In this document: piece by piece, positions 7,423 to 16,764 of the stretch | Position numbering within the stretch: the stretch's first letter is position 1 | How the letters are laid out: each line of letters starts with the position of its first letter | Assembly: GCF_000403845.2 (NCBI RefSeq) | Contig: NZ_KE159568.1 | Coordinates: 1,185,400-1,249,399, forward strand | DNA from: Eubacterium sp. 14-2 | GTDB taxonomy: Bacteria > Bacillota > Clostridia > Lachnospirales > Lachnospiraceae | DNA length: 64,000 nt | Reading direction: 5' to 3' | The notes under the pieces: generated by a model | Databases searched by the model: none | Told to the model about the DNA's origin: nothing | The model's input: only the letters and a program-made list of their open reading frames with translations | Program-made: the position numbers and the translations under genes

Positions 7423-8952
7423 TTACAGATAATTCAGCAGTGTCTGGCCGTTTGCTTTGGCAGACGCCTGCAGGGACGCCTGATATGCGTTATAGGCCGC
7501 TGTATATTCGATGATGATGTCTGAAAGTTCCATATCTTCATTTCTGGATTTCAGCTGTTCAAAAGTCGTCTGCTGGTTAGCCATCCTGTTTTCCGTAAGA
7601 TTCAGACGTCCTTCCCGGCTGCCCATATCTGTTCTGGCAAGTTTCACCTGATCCAGATACCCCTGAAATTTCGTTATTCCTCTTGCATAAAGTTTCTGCA
7701 TATTCTCGTCTGCATAAACCGCTTCTTTTTCCGCTGCTTCCAGCCACTGACCCAATGCCTCCTGAGAAGCAGGGTCGGAATACTGCTGCTGGGTCATCAT
7801 TTCTTTAATCTTATCTACTTTATCATGCGCCGCAATTGCCGCCTGAACCGCATTGGTCAGATCGTCCACATCCCGTCCGATGGAAGCGTCAAGGACATCA
7901 CTGGCCTGTGTATTGATGGTCAGCTCCTGACCGAATGCAATTGTAAATTTAATTTCCTGATTTTCTTTTACATAAGTAATCTCATTTTTGGGATCTGTGG
8001 TGTTCTTACAGTCGAAATAATGCTCCGGTCTTACCTCGCCTTCCTTAAATCCCTGTTTGGTATAGGTGACGCTCAGCTGGGCTTTTTCACTGCCCAGGAA
8101 ATCTGCCACTCCTTTTCCCATTACCAGTTCTCCGGTTTCCTTGAAATAAATTACCTCGCCATACCCCACAGGATATCCATCTTTCACCCACTGATCATAG
8201 GTCATATCTGTGGTCACTGTGATGGGTCTTCCGTCATCATCGTAACCAACTCCATCCAGCTCCTGTACATTTCCATCCGCATCAATATATTTGATATCCC
8301 CTGCCTCAATATCTCCCAGTCCCTCATAAGACAGACGGATTCTATTAATCACATGTTCCTCCGGCATATCACCGAGGGCTACGCCTGTCAGAACTTCTGC
8401 AGAAGAATTGGGCACTTTCACCTCATTGCTGTAGAAACGCTTTTCCTCAATATCTTCAAAAGATACAGGCTCTGTAATCTCATAGGAAGTATCTTTTTCC
8501 TCTTTCAGGAAAGTGAGCTTGCTGTTGGTCTTATAGCCGGTAAATACACTTCTTCCGGCGCAGTCTGTGTTGCCTTCCGCATACACCTGATAACGGAGAG
8601 ACTGCATATCTTTCAGAATGGCTGCGCGGTCTTCCTGGGTTTTCACATCTGTGGAACCGTCCACACATTTCTCATAAACATTCCGAAGAATTTCTTCCAT
8701 ATTATCAAGGGCTCCTTCGGTTACCTCGAACCAGGATTTGGCATCCGGTATATTTCTCTCATAATACTGATTCAGCTCACTCAGATTACTGCGCAGACGC
8801 AGGGCCCGAACTGCAATAATAGGATCGTCAGAAGGCCGGATAATCTTTTTCTGAGTGGTCATCTGAGTATTCAGTGTATCCACGTTTACTTTATTACTGT
8901 TAATGTTAGTCATGCTGTTTCTGCTGATCATGCTGTTAGTTACACGCATCAT
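7423..8952 (-). CDS. flgL: Flagellar hook-associated protein 3 (FlgL)
   Basis: FlgL joins the hook-filament junction to the filament. The N-terminus MRVTNSMISRNSMTNINSN and the C-terminal helix ending AYQASLQASAKANGQTLLNYL are diagnostic. About 509 residues, well above the roughly 300 of enterobacterial FlgL; the extra length is a central beta-rich outer domain (about residues 150-340). The open frame starts with TTG at 8961, but the ATG at 8952 lies 10 bases from GGAGG and is preferred. Follows the second flgK by 15 bases. Confidence 0.93.
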   Translation of the reverse strand: MMRVTNSMISRNSMTNINSNKVNVDTLNTQMTTQKKIIRPSDDPIIAVRALRLRSNLSELNQYYERNIPDAKSWFEVTEGALDNMEEILRNVYEKCVDGSTDVKTQEDRAAILKDMQSLRYQVYAEGNTDCAGRSVFTGYKTNSKLTFLKEEKDTSYEITEPVSFEDIEEKRFYSNEVKVPNSSAEVLTGVALGDMPEEHVINRIRLSYEGLGDIEAGDIKYIDADGNVQELDGVGYDDDGRPITVTTDMTYDQWVKDGYPVGYGEVIYFKETGELVMGKGVADFLGSEKAQLSVTYTKQGFKEGEVRPEHYFDCKNTTDPKNEITYVKENQEIKFTIAFGQELTINTQASDVLDASIGRDVDDLTNAVQAAIAAHDKVDKIKEMMTQQQYSDPASQEALGQWLEAAEKEAVYADENMQKLYARGITKFQGYLDQVKLARTDMGSREGRLNLTENRMANQQTTFEQLKSRNEDMELSDIIIEYTAAYNAYQASLQASAKANGQTLLNYL

Positions 8953-8967
8953 AATTATCAAACCTCC

Positions 8968-10818
8968 TTACACACCGGTTTCCAGAATCAGACGGTCATA
9001 CATCTCTGACATGGTCTGAATCATCCTGGAGGCCAGATTATAGGAATTCTGGAATTTTAACATATCCAGAGCCTCCTCATCTTCATCCACACCGGAAATA
9101 GACATACGTTTCTGCAGAATTGTCTCACCAATATTTTCATAATTTTTCAGTAAAGTTTTCGCTTTCTCGGTATCTACGGTATTGTCGCTGATCAGGCAGG
9201 CCAGAAACTGATCTGCTCCCACGCCGCGGAAAACCTTGACATCTTTTTTCAGTTTCAGCATCTCCACCACAATATCCTGAGTCGCCACGTCATCCGGCAT
9301 GTCGGGTTTATTCATGGTTACCAGGAAATTGGGGTCATGCTCCAGGTCGTAGGCCACTTTAATATTTGCGGCAGTCAGCATATAATAATAATTTCCCGTA
9401 GAGGTCATGCTGTCTGTTTTATCAAGATCAAAATCAGCAAAATTATACTCTGAACCATCCGCAGGGTTCTCTGCCACAAAGAAGGAAATACCGTCATTCC
9501 CCTTCAGGTCAACCCCTGATTTGTGCAGTTCGTTAAACTGTTTTGCAAATTCCCTCAGAAAACTGTTGCACTGAGCCTGATAATAAGGTACACCCATGGC
9601 GTCAATATCTCCGCCAATTACTGCTGTCCGTTCCAGTAAATCCTGTTCCGTCTCTGCGCTCATGGTGTCTATTTTCAGGTCAAACACATAGGTCTGGGTT
9701 TCCGAATCATAGGAAAATCCCGTATAAGCGAAATCCCTGTTATTAATTGTAATGATTCCCTCGGAATCCATGGTCATCTGATTAACACTGGTGATACTGG
9801 GATTTTTGATGGTAACCTGATAATGTCTGTCATCGCCGGTGCCAACCATATTCAGAGACTGTACCCTTCCCTGAAATGCTTCATTATTATTGCCGTCCCG
9901 GACATCAAACAGACCTTTCAGCCTTCCGGTACAGGTTCTTCCTGAAGCGTTAAAGGGCACATTATTCCTGGTCCAGTAAATGTCGTACAGCCCTTCTGCA
10001 TCTGAGGCATTGACCTTATAATCCCTGGCCCTGCATTCCAGCGTATTGTATTCAAAGTTCTCCACCAGCGTCTGTCCGTTGATTTTCACAATGTAGTTGG
10101 TTCCTCCGGTATACATATCCGGATAATTGCTGTTGCTTACTTTGGACTCTGTCACTTCCACCGGTACCAGCTCGGAAAGCTGATCTATCAGAACCGCGCG
10201 CTGGTCGCGCAGATCATTGGCATTGGTACCCTGCTGCTCTATAATATTAATCTGACGGTTCAGCATGGAAATTTTCTGGCCGATGGCATTAATCTGCGCC
10301 ACCTGTGTGGCAATTTCCTGATTGACATCTTCCTGAATGCGAATCAGTCCCACATTCATGCTGGTAAAGAAATTAGTAAAATTCTGGCACTTGCTTATAA
10401 ATGCTTTTCTGGCATCCAGACTTTCTGCGTTGTTTTTCACATCATCCAATGCGTCAAACATTTCATCCAGAATAGAACCAAAACCCTTGACAGCATCCTC
10501 ATCTTCCAGAAAATTCTCTATCTGCTGTGCTCCATATAACTGAGCGTCAAACATCCCGATTTTGGCATTGTTTTCCCAGTATTTTACGTCATAATAAAAA
10601 TCACGTTTCTGTATAATTTCCGTAGTGCAGACTCCGCTGCCCGCCATACCGTAGCGCTGATGGGTACGAAGGGCCTCTGCAGCCACACGCACAGCTTCCT
10701 GTCTGGTATAACCTTTCGTGTGCACATTGGAAATGTTGTTGGCAACCGTGTTGGTGGCCACATGAAATGTATTTAAAGCGGAACCCGCTATGGTCAGTCC
10801 AAAAAATGTTGATGGCAT
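8968..10818 (-). CDS. flgK: Flagellar hook-associated protein 1, paralogue B (FlgK-like)
   Basis: 616 residues, with the FlgK/FlgE rod-type N-terminus FGLTIAGSALNTFHVATNTVANNISNVHTKGYTRQ and a C-terminal helix SYNLASRMIQTMSEMYDRLI. HAP1 forms the first junction layer on the hook. It is the second of two tandem flgK-like genes; the other starts 14 bases upstream of this one's ribosome region. The two proteins clearly differ in their middle domains, so this is an old duplication. Which one is the main HAP1 cannot be told from sequence alone. Confidence 0.88.
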   Translation of the reverse strand: MPSTFFGLTIAGSALNTFHVATNTVANNISNVHTKGYTRQEAVRVAAEALRTHQRYGMAGSGVCTTEIIQKRDFYYDVKYWENNAKIGMFDAQLYGAQQIENFLEDEDAVKGFGSILDEMFDALDDVKNNAESLDARKAFISKCQNFTNFFTSMNVGLIRIQEDVNQEIATQVAQINAIGQKISMLNRQINIIEQQGTNANDLRDQRAVLIDQLSELVPVEVTESKVSNSNYPDMYTGGTNYIVKINGQTLVENFEYNTLECRARDYKVNASDAEGLYDIYWTRNNVPFNASGRTCTGRLKGLFDVRDGNNNEAFQGRVQSLNMVGTGDDRHYQVTIKNPSITSVNQMTMDSEGIITINNRDFAYTGFSYDSETQTYVFDLKIDTMSAETEQDLLERTAVIGGDIDAMGVPYYQAQCNSFLREFAKQFNELHKSGVDLKGNDGISFFVAENPADGSEYNFADFDLDKTDSMTSTGNYYYMLTAANIKVAYDLEHDPNFLVTMNKPDMPDDVATQDIVVEMLKLKKDVKVFRGVGADQFLACLISDNTVDTEKAKTLLKNYENIGETILQKRMSISGVDEDEEALDMLKFQNSYNLASRMIQTMSEMYDRLILETGV

Positions 10819-10831
10819 ATTTTTCCTCCTG

Positions 10832-12532
10832 TTACAGTCTGGTCACAAGGTGTTCCAGCATTTCAGAAATCACGTTGATAAACCGGCTGGCTGCATTGTA
10901 AGCACTCTGATATTTAATCATATTCTGAAGTTCTTCATCAGAAGATACGCCAAATACCTGCTGTCTGCTGTTCTCAATAGAAGCCACCTCAGCCTCCAGG
11001 TCTTCGGCCATTGACTTGTAAACATTGCCGTTTGTGCCGATATCCACAATCATTTTCTTGTAATATTCTTTGAAATTACAGGGATTGGTATCATTGGGAT
11101 TACTGATATATTTCTTGGCTTCCCAGATATCCACAAGCTGCTGAGCCATATCCCAGGCAGGAGTCCCATCCGGATTCAGATGGGGCATTCCGGACTCTGT
11201 CTCCAGCAAATCCGGATTCACGTCAACGTTCTGAATAGTATACATTTTAAAGGTATCGGGTGAATCTTCTTCATTATACACATAGTAAATGTTGGGCGGA
11301 ACCTGATTATCTGCAACTTCTCTGTAACGGTCACAGCCCCGTCTTACAAACAGTTCTCTGCCGGGCTTCTGTCCGTCTGCCCCCAGGCATCCTTTATCTT
11401 CATCCCAGACACGGACATTATTGTACGGCGTACCGTCTGCCCCTGTAAATGATATGGTTTTGGTGGGACTGAGCACATCATTGACAGCTGTAATCACTTC
11501 ATGAATAAACTGGTCAAATTCGGCTTCCGCCGAAAGCATAACAGACATACCGGCTCCGTCATTGTATTCGTCTGCAGACAGCCCGGCAATATCACGGTAG
11601 GTAGCAAATCTGTCTCCTCTGCTGAGTACAAGGGCTTTCAGTTCTCCGATATCTGAATTCAATTCCGGAGCAATATCCACATCAAAGTCAAACACATCCG
11701 CGTATTTTCCTCTGCTCAGGTCTGACAACCGGGGCCAGTAGGGCGTTACAAAACCTGTCACATCATCCTGCCGAATACCAATTTCAAATACATGGACTTC
11801 ATCCAGAAATTCCACATTTTCCAGCCGGACTCTGACTGCTCCGTTGGCATCTTCCCGAAATTCCACTTTGGCCAGGGAGGAAAGTTCATCCAGCGCATTA
11901 TCACGCTCATCCCGCAGGGTCATGGCTGTCTCCACACCGCCGGATTCGATTCTCATAATCTCTTTATTCAGATTCTGAATGGTATGACCCAGTTCGTTGA
12001 TACGGTCAACACCTTCCCGGATCTTAATATTAATCCGCTTCTGGTATTCCTTCATATTCTGATAAACACCCTGCGCTCTTTCAATAAACAGGGTTGCGTT
12101 TTTAACCACCAGGTTCTGGTTTACTTCCGTATTGGGACCTTTGCTCAGCTCTGCAAAAGATTTCCAGAATTCTTCCAGCTGAGTCTGAAACTGCTCTCCT
12201 TCCAGTTCCTGGAAAATATTTTCCACGTCCTGTACAGCCAGGTAATTTGTCTCATAAAAAGACTGACGACCATTCTCCGTGCGGTAATATCTGTCCAGGA
12301 AATAATCTCTGGTATGTATCACATCGGCAATCGCCAGTCCAAGTCCCGCCTGCTGTTTACTGATGGCGGCACTCTGAAAGGTTACATAATCTCTGTCTGC
12401 AAATAATACCTGCTGCCTCACATATCCTTTGGTATCTGCATTTGCAAGGTTATTGGCTGTAGTATTCAGCGCATTCTGACTGTTCTGCAGCCCGGATGCA
12501 CCGATATACAAACTTCCCATTCCATTTGCCAT
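10832..12532 (-). CDS. flgK: Flagellar hook-associated protein 1, paralogue A (FlgK)
   Basis: 566 residues with N-terminus MGSLYIGASGLQNSQNALNTTANNLANADTKGYVRQQ and C-terminal SAYNAASRFINVISEMLEHLV, the usual FlgK ends. The centre includes a predicted coiled coil (GVDRINELGHTIQNLNKEI). It lies between flgN, its likely chaperone gene, and the second flgK-like gene, all in one orientation, so it is the best candidate for the standard HAP1. Confidence 0.92.
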   Translation of the reverse strand: MANGMGSLYIGASGLQNSQNALNTTANNLANADTKGYVRQQVLFADRDYVTFQSAAISKQQAGLGLAIADVIHTRDYFLDRYYRTENGRQSFYETNYLAVQDVENIFQELEGEQFQTQLEEFWKSFAELSKGPNTEVNQNLVVKNATLFIERAQGVYQNMKEYQKRINIKIREGVDRINELGHTIQNLNKEIMRIESGGVETAMTLRDERDNALDELSSLAKVEFREDANGAVRVRLENVEFLDEVHVFEIGIRQDDVTGFVTPYWPRLSDLSRGKYADVFDFDVDIAPELNSDIGELKALVLSRGDRFATYRDIAGLSADEYNDGAGMSVMLSAEAEFDQFIHEVITAVNDVLSPTKTISFTGADGTPYNNVRVWDEDKGCLGADGQKPGRELFVRRGCDRYREVADNQVPPNIYYVYNEEDSPDTFKMYTIQNVDVNPDLLETESGMPHLNPDGTPAWDMAQQLVDIWEAKKYISNPNDTNPCNFKEYYKKMIVDIGTNGNVYKSMAEDLEAEVASIENSRQQVFGVSSDEELQNMIKYQSAYNAASRFINVISEMLEHLVTRL

Positions 12533-12619
12533 ATCTGCTTTCTCCTTCTATTTCCGCTTCCCTGCTGATTCTGCCTTCCCTGTTGTAATTCTGTTATACA
12601 TATTCACCGTCCGACGCTC

Positions 12620-13132
12620 TCACTGCTTCGCGTCAAACCCGCTGCTTCCCAGCAGGTCTCCGGTGTTATTGGCACGTTTGTCATAATTGGCAGTAGTGGG
12701 GGCCTGACGCATACTCTTAAACAGCGTCAGATCAAATTCAGTCATCTCAATGGCATGTTTCAGCAACACTTCGTTCTGTGCATTGATATCTGCCATTTTC
12801 TCCAGTGTGGTACGCAGCTTCTCCTTCAGTTCCTTTAACTGCTGCTGCTCTTTCGGCTGTTTATTTAAAAAGGCTATCATATTAGTAATAGTCAGTTCTT
12901 CCGGCTTCTTACTAAGTACGATAGACATATCATTGACAACTTCTTCTCTTTTATTTTCCAGATTCTTAAGAACACTGGTCACTTCCTGTTCCCGGCTGGT
13001 AATTTCTTCAAGAGCGGGGATATTCCCGTCAATAATAATCTGCCGTTTCTCCTGAGACAGTTCAGTCAGACGCTCATATTCCCCGTTCTCTTTCTCCAAT
13101 ATACTGATAAAATCTTCCATTAAACTGGCCAC
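12620..13132 (-). CDS. flgN: Flagellar chaperone FlgN
   Basis: A 170-residue, helical and charged protein matching FlgN in size, composition (ELSQEKRQIIIDGNIPALEEITSREQEV) and position between flgM and flgK. FlgN escorts HAP1 and HAP3 to the export apparatus. The GTG start at 13132 is taken because GAGG sits seven bases before it; an in-frame ATG four codons in is the alternative. Followed by an 87-base gap before flgK. Confidence 0.85.
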   Translation of the reverse strand: MASLMEDFISILEKENGEYERLTELSQEKRQIIIDGNIPALEEITSREQEVTSVLKNLENKREEVVNDMSIVLSKKPEELTITNMIAFLNKQPKEQQQLKELKEKLRTTLEKMADINAQNEVLLKHAIEMTEFDLTLFKSMRQAPTTANYDKRANNTGDLLGSSGFDAKQ

Positions 13133-13147
13133 GTGAAAACCTCATTT

Positions 13148-13423
13148 CTAAAAATATGCTTCATATTTTTCCAGTAATTTAGCAGCAAAATCTCCTGTTT
13201 CCACCTTGTAGTTTCCGGATGCAATACTGCTCTTCAACGCGGCAACCTTATCTTCTCTGATATCAGATGCTTCTGCCACTGCCTGTTTGGCAACCTGATA
13301 ATCCCTGCCTGCCTGTGAAATCTCCACTTCATCTCTTCTGGAGACGGCTCCGCTGCCTTTAATTCTGGAAGCTCTCCCCGTATTAAAAACCTGGCCTATC
13401 TGATTATATGCTTCTATACGCAT
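13148..13423 (-). CDS. flgM: Anti-sigma-28 factor FlgM
   Basis: 91 residues; the C-terminal half (VAALKSSIASGNYKVETGDFAAKLLEKY) is the FlgM sigma-28-binding region. FlgM holds sigma-28 inactive until the hook is complete and FlgM is exported. First gene of flgM-flgN-flgK-flgK-flgL-fliW-csrA, whose own promoter is sigma-28 type, giving negative feedback. Ribosome site GGGAGGAGATG. Confidence 0.9.
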   Translation of the reverse strand: MRIEAYNQIGQVFNTGRASRIKGSGAVSRRDEVEISQAGRDYQVAKQAVAEASDIREDKVAALKSSIASGNYKVETGDFAAKLLEKYEAYF

Positions 13424-13500
13424 AAAGGCATCTCCTCCCTTTCTGTCTCTCTTTCTATACTGTTAGTATATCCAGCTGTCTGAATTGTTATCTAATTTAT

Positions 13501-13527
13501 TTATCGGTTGTTTGGATAGAAACTTTA
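13501..13527 (-). promoter_or_regulatory. Sigma-28 promoter for the flgM operon
   Basis: Minus strand: TAAA, 16 bases, CCGATAA, identical in box sequence and spacing to the flagellin promoter at 278-304. It lies about 80 bases before the flgM start codon. Confidence 0.8.
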
Positions 13528-13615
13528 GGAAATATTGGGCAACAATAAAAAGGAATTGCCTTAACTGCAATTTCCCTTATGCTTTGAAAGAATTTTTCCG
13601 CTTTCTCTGATATAT

Positions 13616-13924
13616 AAAAAAGAATGCGTCATGCGCATTCTTCGCCTGCGGCGGGTCGCTTTAGCGACATATTTCTTTTCCGCCGCAGTGCGATAATTAT
13701 TTTATCTTATAGGAAATCCAACGGAATTTCCTATAAGATAACAAAGCGGACAGGTCCGCATCAGCTCCCTGAATCCCTCATTCATGAGGGACCTGGACGG
13801 TTTGCTGCGCCGAGTGCAGTCGCTTTAGCGACTAATACCTGTTGCACGAGTGCGCATATTACTTTTCTCTTATAGGAAGACACTTTCATGCTTTAGCGTG
13901 ACAAGGTCTTTCCTATAAGAGAAC
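13616..13924. repeat. Composite intergenic repeat block R2
   Basis: Carries the R1 modules in a different order: palindrome AGAATGCG-N5-CGCATTCT (13621-13641); type-B hairpin, arms TTATCTTATAGGAAAT/ATTTCCTATAAGATAA (13701-13741); the 29-base CATGAGGGACCTGGACGG stretch (13783-13811, one difference from R1); and a full type-A element with arms TTCTCTTATAGGA/TCCTATAAGAGAA enclosing CGCTAAAGCATG on the minus strand (13864-13924). Fills most of the flgM/LRR intergenic gap; no gene was seen in it. Confidence 0.8.
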
Positions 13925-13927
13925 AAA

Positions 13928-13965
13928 GTGCTGCACATCTGCAATTAATCGCAGATGTGCAGCAC
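13928..13965 (-). terminator. Terminator hairpin after the LRR protein gene
   Basis: Perfect 15-base arms GTGCTGCACATCTGC/GCAGATGTGCAGCAC with an 8-base loop; on the minus strand TTTGTTCT follows. It lies 17 bases past the stop of the leucine-rich-repeat gene and probably ends the surface-protein operon. Confidence 0.8.
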
Positions 13966-13982
13966 CTATAAAATAAATATCC

Positions 13983-15539
13983 TTATTCCACATCAACTTT
14001 CTTTTTCTTCTTACTGATTACCAGATATCCACCGGCAAAGAATACACCCAGGCAGAGCACATATCTTGCGTCAAAAGCAATTCCTGTCTTAGGAGTTCCG
14101 CTGCCCACCTGTGCAGTTCCCATATTTCTGGAAACAGAAGTTCTGGTTCCGGCATTTGTTCCGCCGCCGGTTCCTGTCTGCGTGGTTCCGCCGCTGTTTC
14201 CACCGGTATTATTGTTATTGTTATTATTGTTATTGCTATCGTTGTTATCCGGTTTTGGTTCGGGTTCCGGTTCCGGCTCAGGATCCGGTTTTGGTTCAGG
14301 GTCCGGTTCCGGATCTTCCCCAAGATTTCCTATACTTTCAAAAATATATCCATTCTCATCTGCAAAACGCTCTGCCTGAGAACCTGTATATCCGCGGATT
14401 ACATCCGGCGTCCAGGAGGACTGAGAGCCAATGGATGTAACGCTGGGAGGAATGGTAACTGCTTTGATTCCACTTCCGGTAAAAGCATCTACCTCGATTG
14501 TGGTTACGGAACCGGGTATCTCCAGATTATACACATAAGGACAATTACTGAATGCAGAAGATGCTATGGAAGTCATACTGTCAGGCAAAGTCAGCTGAGA
14601 TTTTCCAATGGGGCAGAACAAAAGCTGAGACATGCCTGCATCATAGACTGCACCGTCTGAAGAAGCATAGCTTCCGTTTCCGCCTTCTATATTTACTTCT
14701 GCCAGATTACTGCAGCCGTCAAAGGCGCTGAAATCTATAGATGAAACAGAAGCAGGTATACTGATACTTCCAATACCGCTGCAGTTTCCAAAAGCCTGTG
14801 AACCGATACTGCCCACAGAGCCGGGAATTGTAATACTGGACAAACTGCTGCAACCATATAAAGTGAGTTCCGGAATAGAAGATATTCCTGCTGAAAGGCT
14901 GACAGAGGATAATCCGCTGCAGCCTGCCAGAACACCGCTTCCCATGGAACTTACGGATGATGGGAATGTAATCTCGGAAAGGCCGACACAATTATTAAAT
15001 GCGCTGCTTCCAATCTCTGTTACAGTCCCCGGAATGCTGATACTGCCAAGGCTTCCGCAGCCATTAAATGCCTGGGCTCCGATAGAAGTTACACCCTCCG
15101 GAATATTGACAACGCCAAGGCTTCCGCAGCCGTCAAAGGTTTCTGCGCCAATGGCAGAAAGTCCTGCGGGAAGTTCCACATAGCCTAAAGCGGAACATCC
15201 GTAAAAAGCTCCGCCTCCAAGGCTTGCCGGCCCGCTGATTACTGCGCTGGTCAGTCCGGTACATCCGGAAAAAGCATAACTTCCCACACTGGTAACATTA
15301 CCCGGAATGGTAACACTTGAAATAGATGTATTGCCGGCAAAGGCATAATCTGCAATTCCTGTCACAGAGGCCGGTATGGTAATATCCCCGCCTGGTCCGC
15401 TGTAACCGGTAATTACCGAGCCTTCCATAATATATGCACTCAGGTCTTCCTGCGCCATGGCTGGTATCACCGGACACAGCACAAAGGTTAAGGCCAGTAT
15501 CAATATTCCATTGAAACATCTGCCAATTATTTTTTTCAT
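13983..15539 (-). CDS. Cell-surface leucine-rich-repeat (BspA-like) protein with sortase signal
   Basis: 518 residues. A signal peptide ends near AMA-Q (residues 1-29). Residues about 35-385 are BspA/LRR_5-type repeats of about 23 residues (consensus GxxAFxGCxxLxxVxIPxxVTxIG). A Pro/Glu/Asp/Lys repeat and a run of Asn (about 405-440) make a wall-spanning spacer. The C-terminus has GTPKTG, a hydrophobic stretch and KKKKK, a variant LPXTG-type sorting signal. Such proteins are surface adhesins or ligand binders. The gene follows a class B sortase by 36 bases, which suggests it is that enzyme's substrate. The Asn and PEP tracts are prone to slippage. Confidence 0.85.
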   Translation of the reverse strand: MKKIIGRCFNGILILALTFVLCPVIPAMAQEDLSAYIMEGSVITGYSGPGGDITIPASVTGIADYAFAGNTSISSVTIPGNVTSVGSYAFSGCTGLTSAVISGPASLGGGAFYGCSALGYVELPAGLSAIGAETFDGCGSLGVVNIPEGVTSIGAQAFNGCGSLGSISIPGTVTEIGSSAFNNCVGLSEITFPSSVSSMGSGVLAGCSGLSSVSLSAGISSIPELTLYGCSSLSSITIPGSVGSIGSQAFGNCSGIGSISIPASVSSIDFSAFDGCSNLAEVNIEGGNGSYASSDGAVYDAGMSQLLFCPIGKSQLTLPDSMTSIASSAFSNCPYVYNLEIPGSVTTIEVDAFTGSGIKAVTIPPSVTSIGSQSSWTPDVIRGYTGSQAERFADENGYIFESIGNLGEDPEPDPEPKPDPEPEPEPEPKPDNNDSNNNNNNNNNTGGNSGGTTQTGTGGGTNAGTRTSVSRNMGTAQVGSGTPKTGIAFDARYVLCLGVFFAGGYLVISKKKKKVDVE

Positions 15540-15575
15540 TCTCTTGTCCTCCTTGAATTATTGGTGTATGTGCTG

Positions 15576-16739
15576 TTAAGGCGAGCACTTCTTCGCCACC
15601 AAAAATAACCTTCCATCCTCCGTATAGTTGTTACAAGTCGAAAGAGTTAATAATCTATCTCCATACGAGGCATTAATGTCCCCGCTCATTATATTCATCT
15701 CTTTTATGTAATCCAGGTAATGATTAAAGTTTTCTTCATTTCCGGCGTTGATAAAGTCATAATACCGGATTCCTTCTTCACCTTCCTGGGATACTTTTGA
15801 CAGACATACGGCTATGATTTCATACTGTGCTTTCTCATAAATGGTATTAAAGGTCACCATCTTATGTTCCAGGCTGTAGCTTTCATCCAGGTAATTTTTC
15901 AATCCCCCAAACATCATTCCGCTCTTCATGTTGTGTCCGTATATAATCAGATTATCGTCCTGCTGTTCATAATCATTTCTGGAATCCAGAAATATGGAGC
16001 CGTTGATATCCTCCTGCCCGTCATAATTATGAGTAAGATAGAAATCACTGCTCTCCGGTACTGCCTGCATAACCGGATAATCAATCTCGGTTCCCGGTAT
16101 GGTAAGCCATCCGGCAAAATCTGAATTCTGTTCATGGAGTCCCTGGTATTCCGGCAAAATCGGTGGCCCCTGGGGTTTCTCCACAGTCTCCTGCTCCAGC
16201 TCTGCTCCGTAAATAGTATTTTCCACCGTACCTGTCTGAGCTGTTACAGGCTCCTCTTCTGTATCATCTCCGTTCATGGCTTCTATAAACCTGGCGGAAA
16301 GCCAGTCAGAGGCTACGGAAATCTCCTGTTCATCTTTTATTTTCTCAAGTTCCCGGATTTTCTGCTGGTCATGATATTCACTTCCCAGGAAAATCAGGAA
16401 ACACACCACCGCACCGACCATGCAGATGGCTCCTGCAATCTGGCCGGGCGACAGCTGTTTCAGTTTACCCGTGATCTGGCCGGTGAAGGTGGTCCTGGAA
16501 ATAGCCTTGTAGTCTTCTGCCACCATATCGGAAAGGTACAGGAGATAATCATCTCCTATCACACTTTTGAATATAATTTTACCTTCCCGAATCAGTGAAT
16601 AAAGCCTCTGGGCCACTCCAGGCTCATTGATATCCATTTTTTTGGAGATATATCTGATTTTCTCAATATCATCCAGAGCTTCCTGATATTTCTCATAGGA
16701 ATCGAACTGGAATTTTCCAATGCAATATACTCTGCTCAT
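15576..16739 (-). CDS. srtB: Class B sortase with N-terminal cytoplasmic extension
   Basis: A 387-residue sortase. The catalytic triad is visible: His269 in IIYGHNM, Cys369 in LSTCNN and Arg377 in EDGRLFLV; the segment GWLTIPGTEIDYPV is class B-like. A single membrane segment lies at about 101-119. Unusually, about 100 residues precede it (YEKYQEALDDIEKIRYISKK and on), forming a predicted cytoplasmic domain most SrtB proteins lack. It is placed between a giant repeat protein and an LRR protein with a TPKTG signal, so a dedicated sortase-substrate pair is likely. Ribosome site AAGGAGATTG. Confidence 0.92.
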   Translation of the reverse strand: MSRVYCIGKFQFDSYEKYQEALDDIEKIRYISKKMDINEPGVAQRLYSLIREGKIIFKSVIGDDYLLYLSDMVAEDYKAISRTTFTGQITGKLKQLSPGQIAGAICMVGAVVCFLIFLGSEYHDQQKIRELEKIKDEQEISVASDWLSARFIEAMNGDDTEEEPVTAQTGTVENTIYGAELEQETVEKPQGPPILPEYQGLHEQNSDFAGWLTIPGTEIDYPVMQAVPESSDFYLTHNYDGQEDINGSIFLDSRNDYEQQDDNLIIYGHNMKSGMMFGGLKNYLDESYSLEHKMVTFNTIYEKAQYEIIAVCLSKVSQEGEEGIRYYDFINAGNEENFNHYLDYIKEMNIMSGDINASYGDRLLTLSTCNNYTEDGRLFLVAKKCSP

Positions 16740-16764
16740 GGTATCAATCTCCTTCCTTCCCTGC

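Noticed and set aside
7825-9009. A 394-codon plus-strand frame across flgL
   Set aside because: Antisense shadow of flgL; no ribosome site and no protein-like composition.
6372-13924. CRISPR array, considered because of repeated hairpins
   Set aside because: Repeats are dispersed, palindromic and lack regular unique spacers; no cas genes are present.
14018-14440. Several overlapping frames in the Asn/Pro-Glu tract of the LRR gene
   Set aside because: Low-complexity shadows created by the repetitive codons.
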